DNA of 64,000 nucleotides from assembly GCF_002078175.1 (NCBI RefSeq), contig NZ_MWFK01000001.1, forward strand, positions 1,674,001 through 1,738,000, given 5' to 3'. This DNA is from Streptomyces sp. M41(2017) (GTDB lineage Bacteria > Actinomycetota > Actinomycetes > Streptomycetales > Streptomycetaceae). Under the pieces are notes generated by a model. It made no database searches, was not told the origin of the DNA, and saw only the letters and a list, made by a program, of their open reading frames with translations. Below, in pieces: positions 54,047 to 60,327 of the stretch. Position 1 is the first letter of the stretch. Each line of letters begins with the position of its first letter. A program made the translations under genes and the position numbers.

Positions 54047-55099
54047 ATGAGACGGACCCCGCGCGCACCCGGCCACCGGACGGCCGCGACCCTGGCTCTG
54101 GCCCTCGCGCTGACGGCGACGGCGACGGCCCAGCAGCCGGCCCGGGCCGAGCCCGCGCCTGTGCCCGGCACCCTCACCGAGGTGCGCGCCGAACTCGAAC
54201 GGTTCTACCACGACGCGGAGGTGGCCACCGACAAGTACAACGCCGCCGACGAGAAGGTGACCGAGCAGGAGAAACGCGTCCACACGCTCCAGGGCCAGAT
54301 CGAGACGGCCGAGACGAAGCTGGGCCGGCTCACCCGGCTGGCGGGCGCGGCGGCCCGCGCCCAGTACCGGGGCGACAGCCTCCCCGCCGAAATGCAGTTC
54401 GCCCTCGCGGAGAATCCCGAACACGCCCTGGACAACGCGTCGTTGGCGCGGCAGGCGCAACAGGCGACGCAGGGGGTGCTGACCGCGCTGACCGCCACCC
54501 GCAAGGACCTGGGAACCCGGACCGACAAGGCCACCGCCACCCTGAAGAGCCTGCGGGCGAACCGCCGCGCCAAGGACAGCGAGCGCCGGTCGGTCGAGAA
54601 GCACATCGACGACGCGAAGAAGATCGAGTCGACGCTGGAGAAGAAGGAGATCGAGCGGCTCGCCGCGCTGGACAAGAAGGACGCGGACGAAGCCCAGGCG
54701 AAGTGGGTGGGGACGGGCGTCCTCGACAAGGTCGGCACCGACGCGACCCCCGCCGGCCGGAAGGCCATCGCGTTCGCCACCCGCCAGCTCGGCAAGCCCT
54801 ACGTGTGGGGCGCCGAGGGCCCCGACTCCTTCGACTGCTCCGGCCTCACCTCGCAGGCCTGGCTCGCGGCCGGCCACGTCATCCCCCGCACCTCGGAGGA
54901 ACAGTGGCGCCGCCTGAAGCACGTCCCCGTCGAGGACATGCGCCCCGGCGACCTCATCATCTACTTCGCCGACGCCAGCCACGTCGCCCTCTACATAGGC
55001 GACGGCAAGATCATCCAAGCCCCTCGCCCCGGCCGCTGGGTGTACGTCTCCCCGGCGGCGTCGATGGAGATCCTCGGAGTGGTCCGGCCGGACGCGTGA
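54047..55099 (+). CDS. Secreted NlpC/P60 peptidoglycan endopeptidase with coiled-coil N-region
   Basis: A 350-residue exported hydrolase. A signal peptide (residues 1-33, ending near ARAEP) is followed by a long coiled-coil region (40-230; TLTEVRAELERFYHDAEVAT) and a C-terminal NlpC/P60 domain with catalytic C264 (DSFDCSG) and H312 (DASHVALYIGDG). It cuts peptide stems in peptidoglycan. With the transglycosylase at 42131, the locus has both wall-cutting activities that Gram-positive T4SS often fuse in one protein (CwlT-like). The coiled coil probably controls access to the active site. Confidence 0.93.
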   Translation: MRRTPRAPGHRTAATLALALALTATATAQQPARAEPAPVPGTLTEVRAELERFYHDAEVATDKYNAADEKVTEQEKRVHTLQGQIETAETKLGRLTRLAGAAARAQYRGDSLPAEMQFALAENPEHALDNASLARQAQQATQGVLTALTATRKDLGTRTDKATATLKSLRANRRAKDSERRSVEKHIDDAKKIESTLEKKEIERLAALDKKDADEAQAKWVGTGVLDKVGTDATPAGRKAIAFATRQLGKPYVWGAEGPDSFDCSGLTSQAWLAAGHVIPRTSEEQWRRLKHVPVEDMRPGDLIIYFADASHVALYIGDGKIIQAPRPGRWVYVSPAASMEILGVVRPDA

Positions 55100-55125
55100 A
55101 CCCGGCGGGGGCGGTGCCCGTTGTG
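55097..55125 (+). promoter_or_regulatory. Sigma-type promoter C (DUF4913)
   Basis: TGAACC (55097-55102), 16-base spacer, CGTTGTG (55119-55125), 65 bases before the start. Its -35 box contains the stop codon of the NlpC/P60 gene. Confidence 0.8.
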
Positions 55126-55190
55126 CTGCACGACCGGATGCCGAACCGCTCCGGGCCACATCCGAGCCGCCGAGAGCCACCAGGAGGGCC

Positions 55191-55676
55191 ATGTCGACCT
55201 TGCCAACGGAGAAGCACGCTGAGCCGGAGGCGCCCGCCGCCGAGGAGAAAGCGGCGTCGGCACCGCTGTTCATCCTCTACATGGAGGGCCCCGCCTACGC
55301 GAGCACCCTGCGCCAGCTCACCCTGTGGGTCCACCACGTGCTGTTGCCGGTCTACGGCCGGGAGGTCACGTCCGGGTCCCCCTGGTGCCCGACCTGGTGG
55401 GAGCACCCCGAGGCGGTCGCCCAGCTCCACGGCCTGTGGCTCGCCTGGGGCGACCTGACCGGCCCGGGCTCCACGATGACCGGACCGGCCAGTTGGCACC
55501 GTGACTACCTGTCCTCGGTCATGGACACCCTGCGCGATCCGCAGGGTCCCTTCGCCGGCTGCAAGCCCGGGATGCACCGCCCGAAGGAGACACCCACGGT
55601 GGCCGCCATGGACCCGTTCGCCCCGCCGCCGGGATCCGCGCCTCCGCCGCCGGGCCCTCCGCCGGCCCTGGCCTGA
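55191..55676 (+). CDS. DUF4913-domain protein
   Basis: A 161-residue soluble protein. Residues 30-130 form the DUF4913 domain with tryptophan-rich segments LRQLTLWVHHVLLPVYGREV, WCPTWWEHPEAVAQLHGLWL and WHRDYLSSVMDTLRDPQGPF. The tail is Pro-rich. DUF4913 proteins recur near T4SS-like genes of actinomycetes (recollection); molecular role unknown. ATG 55191. It has its own sigma-type promoter. Confidence 0.85.
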   Translation: MSTLPTEKHAEPEAPAAEEKAASAPLFILYMEGPAYASTLRQLTLWVHHVLLPVYGREVTSGSPWCPTWWEHPEAVAQLHGLWLAWGDLTGPGSTMTGPASWHRDYLSSVMDTLRDPQGPFAGCKPGMHRPKETPTVAAMDPFAPPPGSAPPPPGPPPALA

Positions 55677-55749
55677 CCGGGGGCGCGCGGTCCGGCGGCG
55701 CGTGTCCCGCGCCAGGGCCCACCGAGGCGGCACTTGGCACGGAACGCGG

Positions 55750-55779
55750 TGAACCGGGTTCGTCGGCCCGCACGTTGTG
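55750..55779 (+). promoter_or_regulatory. Sigma-type promoter D (gene 55874)
   Basis: TGAACC (55750-55755), 17-base spacer, CGTTGTG (55773-55779), 94 bases before the ATG at 55874. Confidence 0.8.
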
Positions 55780-55873
55780 GTGGTCGAGCTGAGCACGCGC
55801 CCGCCGCCGATGCCCACCCGGACGTCGCCGCGGGCCCGGTGCCGAGCAACTGTCCACCCCAGGAAGGGTGAAA

Positions 55874-56734
55874 ATGCCAGATTCAACCCATTCGAGCGAC
55901 AGCGAACACTCCAACGCGAGCTCCTACCACTCCGTGAGGGTCCGGAGCAGCGGGGCCGTCGAGCCGTCGAGGAGCGCGGTCCCGGACAACGCCCCGGAGC
56001 TCTTCGCGGGCGCGACCGGTATGTACGACCAGGGCGCGAGGACGTTCTACGCGGTCGACACACAGCAGCAGGCTGCGGCCCGGTGGAGCAGCAGCAACAA
56101 GGCGTGGGAGTGGATGAAGTCGAACAAGGCGAAGCTCGCCAAGGCCCTGGTCGACGTGGCTCCCACTCTCATCCAGGGCACTTCGACGTTCATCCCCGGC
56201 AGGGCCGGCACGATCGTCAACGGCGTGGGCATCGCCGCTCAGGGCGCGGTGGCCGGCCAGGAGCTCTACGGCCAGTTCCAGCAGTACCGCGCGGGCGGTG
56301 TCGTCGACGGCGTCCAGGTGGGCGCGAGCATCGGCCGGCTGGTGTCCACGGGACTCAACACGTACGGCGCCGTCGGCGACCAGGAGTCCTCGACCACCAA
56401 GATGATCGGCGGCGCGGGATCGTGGGTGGCGGGCGCGGCGACCGCGACCGACCTCACGCACCACGCCCACACGAACCAGGGTGACCTGAAGCCGGGCGAC
56501 GCCGAGAACCAGATGTACGGGCTGCACAACAACCCCCAGCTCGGCAGCCAGCCGGGGCAGTTCCCGCCGGGTTACAGCGCTCCCGTGCAGCCGTCGTCGG
56601 TCTCCTCGCTCAGCCCGACGGTGAGCAGTTCGGCCTCCCGGAGGACGAACACGGGTGAGCGGTCCACGCCCGTGGTCCAGCCGAAGGACAAGGGCAAGAA
56701 GGTCGTCCGCAAGAAGGGAGGCGGGACCGGCTGA
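55874..56734 (+). CDS. Unrecognised protein with Gly/Ala-rich core and basic tail
   Basis: A 286-residue protein I do not recognise. Residues 1-45 are Ser-rich, and 60-90 are polar with repeated Trp (AARWSSSNKAWEWMKSNKAK). Residues 95-200 are rich in small residues with glycine-zipper-like stretches (IVNGVGIAAQGAVAGQELYG, SIGRLVSTGLNTYGAVG, MIGGAGSWVAGAATATDL) able to pack or enter membranes. The tail is Ser/Pro-rich, ending in Lys/Arg. No signal peptide. ATG 55874 has AGGAAGG upstream. Its own sigma promoter and lack of homology make it a candidate substrate of the apparatus (speculative). Confidence 0.75.
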   Translation: MPDSTHSSDSEHSNASSYHSVRVRSSGAVEPSRSAVPDNAPELFAGATGMYDQGARTFYAVDTQQQAAARWSSSNKAWEWMKSNKAKLAKALVDVAPTLIQGTSTFIPGRAGTIVNGVGIAAQGAVAGQELYGQFQQYRAGGVVDGVQVGASIGRLVSTGLNTYGAVGDQESSTTKMIGGAGSWVAGAATATDLTHHAHTNQGDLKPGDAENQMYGLHNNPQLGSQPGQFPPGYSAPVQPSSVSSLSPTVSSSASRRTNTGERSTPVVQPKDKGKKVVRKKGGGTG

Positions 56735-56804
56735 GCCGTCCCCGCCCCGTCGTACCGCACGGCCGCTCCTTCCGAGGCGCGGCCGTGCGCCGTCGTTCCG
56801 GTTC

Positions 56805-56834
56805 TGAACCGCCTGGCGGGTCGGCCCCGTTGTG
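56805..56834 (+). promoter_or_regulatory. Sigma-type promoter E (gene 56898)
   Basis: TGAACC (56805-56810), 17-base spacer, CGTTGTG (56828-56834), 63 bases before the ATG at 56898. Confidence 0.8.
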
Positions 56835-56897
56835 TCTCTCGGACCCGAACCGGCGCCAGGGCGTGGGTCCCGCCCGACAGACGGGGGAGGTCCGCCC

Positions 56898-57110
56898 ATG
56901 TCCACCGCGCACCTACGACGTTTCGCGCCGCAAGGCGTGCTCGAGCGCCGCCGGTCCGCGGCCGCCGAGAACGGGGGCTACGACCGCGCGGTCACGCCCC
57001 GTCCGGTCGGCGGCGCCCGCTGGTGCCCTGTGGTGCCACTGCCGCCGGGGCTGCTGCCCCTCCCCGCCGGATTCGAGTTGGCGGTCGCGCCGATCACGGC
57101 CGCCTCCTGA
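56898..57110 (+). CDS. Small unrecognised protein (70 residues)
   Basis: A 70-residue protein that is basic in the first half (LRRFAPQGVLERRRSAAAEN) and Pro/Leu-rich in the second (WCPVVPLPPGLLPLPAGFEL). No family recognised. It is accepted as a gene because an exact sigma-type promoter lies 63 bases upstream, a strong GGGGGAGG ribosome binding site sits about 8 bases before the ATG, and it fits neatly between neighbours. Confidence 0.65.
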   Translation: MSTAHLRRFAPQGVLERRRSAAAENGGYDRAVTPRPVGGARWCPVVPLPPGLLPLPAGFELAVAPITAAS

Positions 57111-57129
57111 CACGCCGGCCGCCGGGATC

Positions 57130-57158
57130 TGAACCGTTCGTCCCGGAGGCCCGTTGTG
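57130..57158 (+). promoter_or_regulatory. Sigma-type promoter F (gene 57198)
   Basis: TGAACC (57130-57135), 16-base spacer, CGTTGTG (57152-57158), 39 bases before the GTG at 57198. Confidence 0.8.
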
Positions 57159-57197
57159 GCCCCCCGACAGCACCTCCGACCTGATTGAGGGGCAACC

Positions 57198-58541
57198 GTG
57201 GCGAACGACAGCGCGGCTTCCTCGGCCAGGAAGCGGCTGACCCGGAAGTCACCGGCCAAGCAGCCGGACCCGCCCGAGATGGCGCTGGCGCGCAGCCTGC
57301 TCACCACGGAATACGCCGTGCGCGGCCTGCGTCCCGGAAACGGGACGCGCTCGGGGAGAGGCGAGAGCGCCTGGGACCGGCTCGCGGACGACCTCGCCCG
57401 CTTCATCGACCGTCTCCGGGGCCGCTCACCGTCCGGCGGCTCGGCCATGGGGGCCGGCGGCGGCTCGCAGGAACCGGTGGGAGCCGGGCAGTCCGAGCCG
57501 TACCCGGCACAGGCGATGCGGGCGGCGGCACCGCAGACCCCCTCCGACCGGTCGATGCTCTCGTCGAGGGCCGCGTTCGAAGGGACGATCGCCCAGCTTC
57601 CGCCGGCCGCCCGGGAAGCCTTCGAGGACGCGGTCCTGCATCTGGTCAGAACCGAGAAGAAGTGGAAGAAGGCGTACGACAAGTCGCCCGCCGACATGCC
57701 GAGTGTCGCGATGTACGCCAACAACGCGTACCTGCGGGAGCTGCGGCGCAACGCTCCCCCGAGCACCGAGCCGGCGGCGCGCGAGCGGAGCACCTCGCAG
57801 GCCGTCCCCCCTCCGACGGTCACGGCCGAGGAGGCCATGGCCAACGCCCGGGACGCCATCATGGCCCGCGACCAGGCGCAGTTCGCGCAGCTCCGCGCCC
57901 GCTGGGAACGCCCAGCCGCCGCAGGGGAGAACTCCGTCACCCCGTCGCCCCGGAACAGCTTCGGCTCCCCCCTCGCCGACGACATGACCGACGGCCACGG
58001 CTTCCGGGAGGCCGAGCGCATCGACCTGGCGGAACGGACCAACAGCACCACCGTGATCCCGCGGGCGGGCGACACGTTCGGCGCCCACGACTTCCTCGCC
58101 GCCGAAAGCGCCTACCAGTCGAGCCTGTTGGGAGACGACGCCTACAGCACGGTGTCGGGACTGGAGCCACCGGCGCCGCCGGTGCAGCCCACGTCGGCCC
58201 CCGTACCCCCACACCTCCAGAACGAGTCGGCCCCGCGCTCCCCGCTGCCGGCCGCCGCCGACCTGGTCTCGCCCTTCCCGGCCCACGCGACCCCAGTGTC
58301 CCCGTTCTCGGGCGAGGCGGCCCCCGTGTCGCCCCTGGCGAGCCCGGCGACCCCGGTCTCCACGCCGTCGAGTCCCACCACCGCCCACTCCCTGCTCAGC
58401 AGCGAAGGGCAGCAGGTGCTACGCGACACACGCCACGCCTTCCCCACGGCGTCGGGCTCCCGGGGCGCCGACTCGTCGACGCGGGCGGCCACTCCGGTAC
58501 CCGTCAGGAAGGCGTCGAACGCCTCGACGGCCCGGCGGTGA
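57198..58541 (+). CDS. Unrecognised protein with helical core and Pro/Ser-rich tail
   Basis: A 447-residue hydrophilic protein I do not recognise. A basic N-terminus (ARKRLTRKSPAKQ) precedes helices at about 25-75, and a conserved-looking helical block at 120-185 (AFEGTIAQLPPAAREAFEDA, KKWKKAYDKSP, YANNAYLRELRRN). The last 150 residues are Pro/Ser/Ala-rich with VSPF and TPVS repeats, probably disordered. No signal peptide or membrane segment. GTG 57198 with GAGGGG upstream. Independent sigma promoter; possible secreted substrate or scaffold (speculative). Confidence 0.75.
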   Translation: MANDSAASSARKRLTRKSPAKQPDPPEMALARSLLTTEYAVRGLRPGNGTRSGRGESAWDRLADDLARFIDRLRGRSPSGGSAMGAGGGSQEPVGAGQSEPYPAQAMRAAAPQTPSDRSMLSSRAAFEGTIAQLPPAAREAFEDAVLHLVRTEKKWKKAYDKSPADMPSVAMYANNAYLRELRRNAPPSTEPAARERSTSQAVPPPTVTAEEAMANARDAIMARDQAQFAQLRARWERPAAAGENSVTPSPRNSFGSPLADDMTDGHGFREAERIDLAERTNSTTVIPRAGDTFGAHDFLAAESAYQSSLLGDDAYSTVSGLEPPAPPVQPTSAPVPPHLQNESAPRSPLPAAADLVSPFPAHATPVSPFSGEAAPVSPLASPATPVSTPSSPTTAHSLLSSEGQQVLRDTRHAFPTASGSRGADSSTRAATPVPVRKASNASTARR

Positions 58542-58555
58542 CATCCCCCGCCGGA

Positions 58556-58585
58556 TGAACCATCCACCCCTGCCCATCCGTCGTG
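58556..58585 (+). promoter_or_regulatory. Weak sigma-type promoter I (gene 58645)
   Basis: TGAACC (58556-58561), 17-base spacer, CGTCGTG (58579-58585), one mismatch in the -10; 59 bases before the ATG. Confidence 0.6.
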
Positions 58586-58644
58586 CCTGCGGCGACGCCA
58601 CCCGATCGCCGTACCAGCGCATCCCCCACGGAGAGGCACGCCCT

Positions 58645-60219
58645 ATGCGCAGACGCACCCCCTTACTCCTCGCCCTGCTCCTCGTCGTCGTCGGTGTGAC
58701 CGGCACCGCCTTCGCGGTGCAGTCCCACCGTTCCGGCGACCGGAGCATCCAGGGCACACCGGCCGCCGACGTCGCCGAGCACACCGTCACCCTGCAGAAC
58801 AGGACGAGCAGCCGCATCTGGGTCGGCAGCACGGTCAACGCCGACGGCTCGACCGCACTCACCGGCCTGCCGGTGCTCGACCCCGGCCAGTCCGCCACGG
58901 TCACCGTCCCCGAGCGCGCGGGCGCCGGGCACTGGCGCGGCACCTTCTTCGCGCGCCAGGGCTGCGGCGGCGAGGACGGCAGTACGTTCCACTGTGCCGT
59001 CGGCGACTGCGGACCGCACGCCGACCGCTGCTCGACCGGTGAACAGCCCACGGGGCTGGCCGAGTTCAACTTCGACCCGGCCGACTCACTCGCCCCCTGG
59101 TACGACGTGAGCTACGTCAACGCCGTCGCCGCACCGGTCACCATCACCCCGAACGACGTGGCACCCCCCGCGAGCGGCGAGTGCGCGGTGGCGGGCTGCG
59201 CGGAGGACCTGCTGTCCGCGTGCCCGGCCGACAACCTCGTCAAGGACCAGGGCACGGGCGCGCCGCTGGTGTGCGTCAACCCGAACCGGGACGCGAAGAC
59301 CGGCTACAGCGACATGGTCAACCAGAAGTGCCCGACCGCGTACGCCTGGTCGAAGCAGGACGCCGAGCCGGGCAACAAGGTCATGTACCAGTGCACCAAG
59401 TGCACCGGCCTGACCGTCGCGTTCGGCACCGGCAGCGCGGCCCCGGCCGAGCCCGCCGCCACGCAGCCGGCCCCGGAGAACAAGACCCCGGCCGCCGGAC
59501 GCAAGGGCGTCAGCCTCAACCCCGTCGACGGCGCCTCCCAGGCGCTCGCCGACTCCGGCGCCTCCTGGTACTTCAACTGGGCCTCCTCGACCGGCGCGGT
59601 GACCAGGCCGAACGGCGTCGACTACGTCCCGATGATCTGGGGTCCCGGCTCGGTCACCGACACCGAACTCGGCCAGGCCGCCAAGGAGGGCAAGGAACTC
59701 CTCGGCTTCAACGAGCCGGACTCGCCGACCCAGGCGAACATGACGCCCGAGCAGGCGCTCGACCAGTGGCCCCGGCTGGAGGCGACCGGTCTGCGGCTCG
59801 GCGCTCCCGCGGTCGCCACCGGCGCCGACGTGGCGGGCGGCTGGCTGGACCGGTTCATGCAGGGGGCCGCCCAGCGGGGGCTGCGCGTCGACTTCATCCC
59901 GGTGCACTGGTACGGCGCCGACTTCGGACCCGACGCCGCCAATCAGCTCCGCGGCTACCTCCAGGCGGTGCACGACCGCTATCACAAGCCGGTCTGGCTG
60001 ACGGAGTACGGCCTGATCGACTTCTCCAAGGGCACGCCCCGCTACCCGAGCCAGCAGGAGCAGACGGACTTCATCCGCTCCTCGACGAAGATGCTGGACG
60101 GCCTGGACTTCATGGAGCGGTACGCGTGGTTCACGCTCTCCACGGTGACCAGCCCGACGGGCCTGTACGACGGGGCGACCGCCAACGCGAGCGGCCGGGT
60201 CTACCACGACGCGGGCTGA
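58645..60219 (+). CDS. Secreted thaumatin-domain / GH128 beta-1,3-glucanase fusion
   Basis: A 524-residue exported protein. After a signal peptide (residues 1-25), residues 45-270 form a Cys-rich thaumatin-like domain (VTLQNRTSSRIWVGST, HWRGTFFARQGCGGEDGSTF, VNQKCPTAYAWSKQD). A Pro-rich linker leads to a GH128 glycosidase with acid/base E357 (NEPD) and nucleophile E454 (LTEYG). GH128 enzymes cleave beta-1,3-glucan, and thaumatin-like proteins can bind it, so an activity on fungal or oomycete walls is likely. Codon 7 (58663-58665) is TTA, predicting bldA dependence. GGAGAGG lies 9 bases before the ATG. Confidence 0.9.
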   Translation: MRRRTPLLLALLLVVVGVTGTAFAVQSHRSGDRSIQGTPAADVAEHTVTLQNRTSSRIWVGSTVNADGSTALTGLPVLDPGQSATVTVPERAGAGHWRGTFFARQGCGGEDGSTFHCAVGDCGPHADRCSTGEQPTGLAEFNFDPADSLAPWYDVSYVNAVAAPVTITPNDVAPPASGECAVAGCAEDLLSACPADNLVKDQGTGAPLVCVNPNRDAKTGYSDMVNQKCPTAYAWSKQDAEPGNKVMYQCTKCTGLTVAFGTGSAAPAEPAATQPAPENKTPAAGRKGVSLNPVDGASQALADSGASWYFNWASSTGAVTRPNGVDYVPMIWGPGSVTDTELGQAAKEGKELLGFNEPDSPTQANMTPEQALDQWPRLEATGLRLGAPAVATGADVAGGWLDRFMQGAAQRGLRVDFIPVHWYGADFGPDAANQLRGYLQAVHDRYHKPVWLTEYGLIDFSKGTPRYPSQQEQTDFIRSSTKMLDGLDFMERYAWFTLSTVTSPTGLYDGATANASGRVYHDAG

Positions 60220-60233
60220 CCTGCCCCGGCGGT

Positions 60234-60262
60234 TGAACCGTCCGCCCCCGCGCCCCGTTGTG
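60234..60262 (+). promoter_or_regulatory. Sigma-type promoter G, no convincing gene downstream
   Basis: TGAACC (60234-60239), 16-base spacer, CGTTGTG (60256-60262), exact match. It reads into a good ribosome binding site and ATG at 60325, but beyond that only the antisense of the second AfsR-like gene follows. Confidence 0.8.
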
Positions 60263-60277
60263 CGGGGGGAACCCGGT

Positions 60278-60299
60278 CGCGGCCCTCCCCCGGGCCGCG
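60278..60299. terminator. Hairpin between promoter G and the AfsR-like gene
   Basis: An 8-bp stem (60278-60285 with 60292-60299) and a 6-base loop. It can end the minus-strand AfsR-like transcript and would also sit in the leader of any promoter-G transcript. Confidence 0.6.
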
Positions 60300-60314
60300 G
60301 CCGGCCCCTCGTCG

Positions 60315-60327
60315 AAGGAGACACATG
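60315..60327 (+). other. Orphan ribosome binding site and start codon
   Basis: AAGGAG (60315-60320), 4 bases, then ATG (60325-60327), 62 bases after promoter G, the same geometry as real genes in the locus. The following frame is open for 1070 codons but is in-register antisense to a clear AfsR-like gene, so it is probably not the original coding sequence. Confidence 0.55.
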
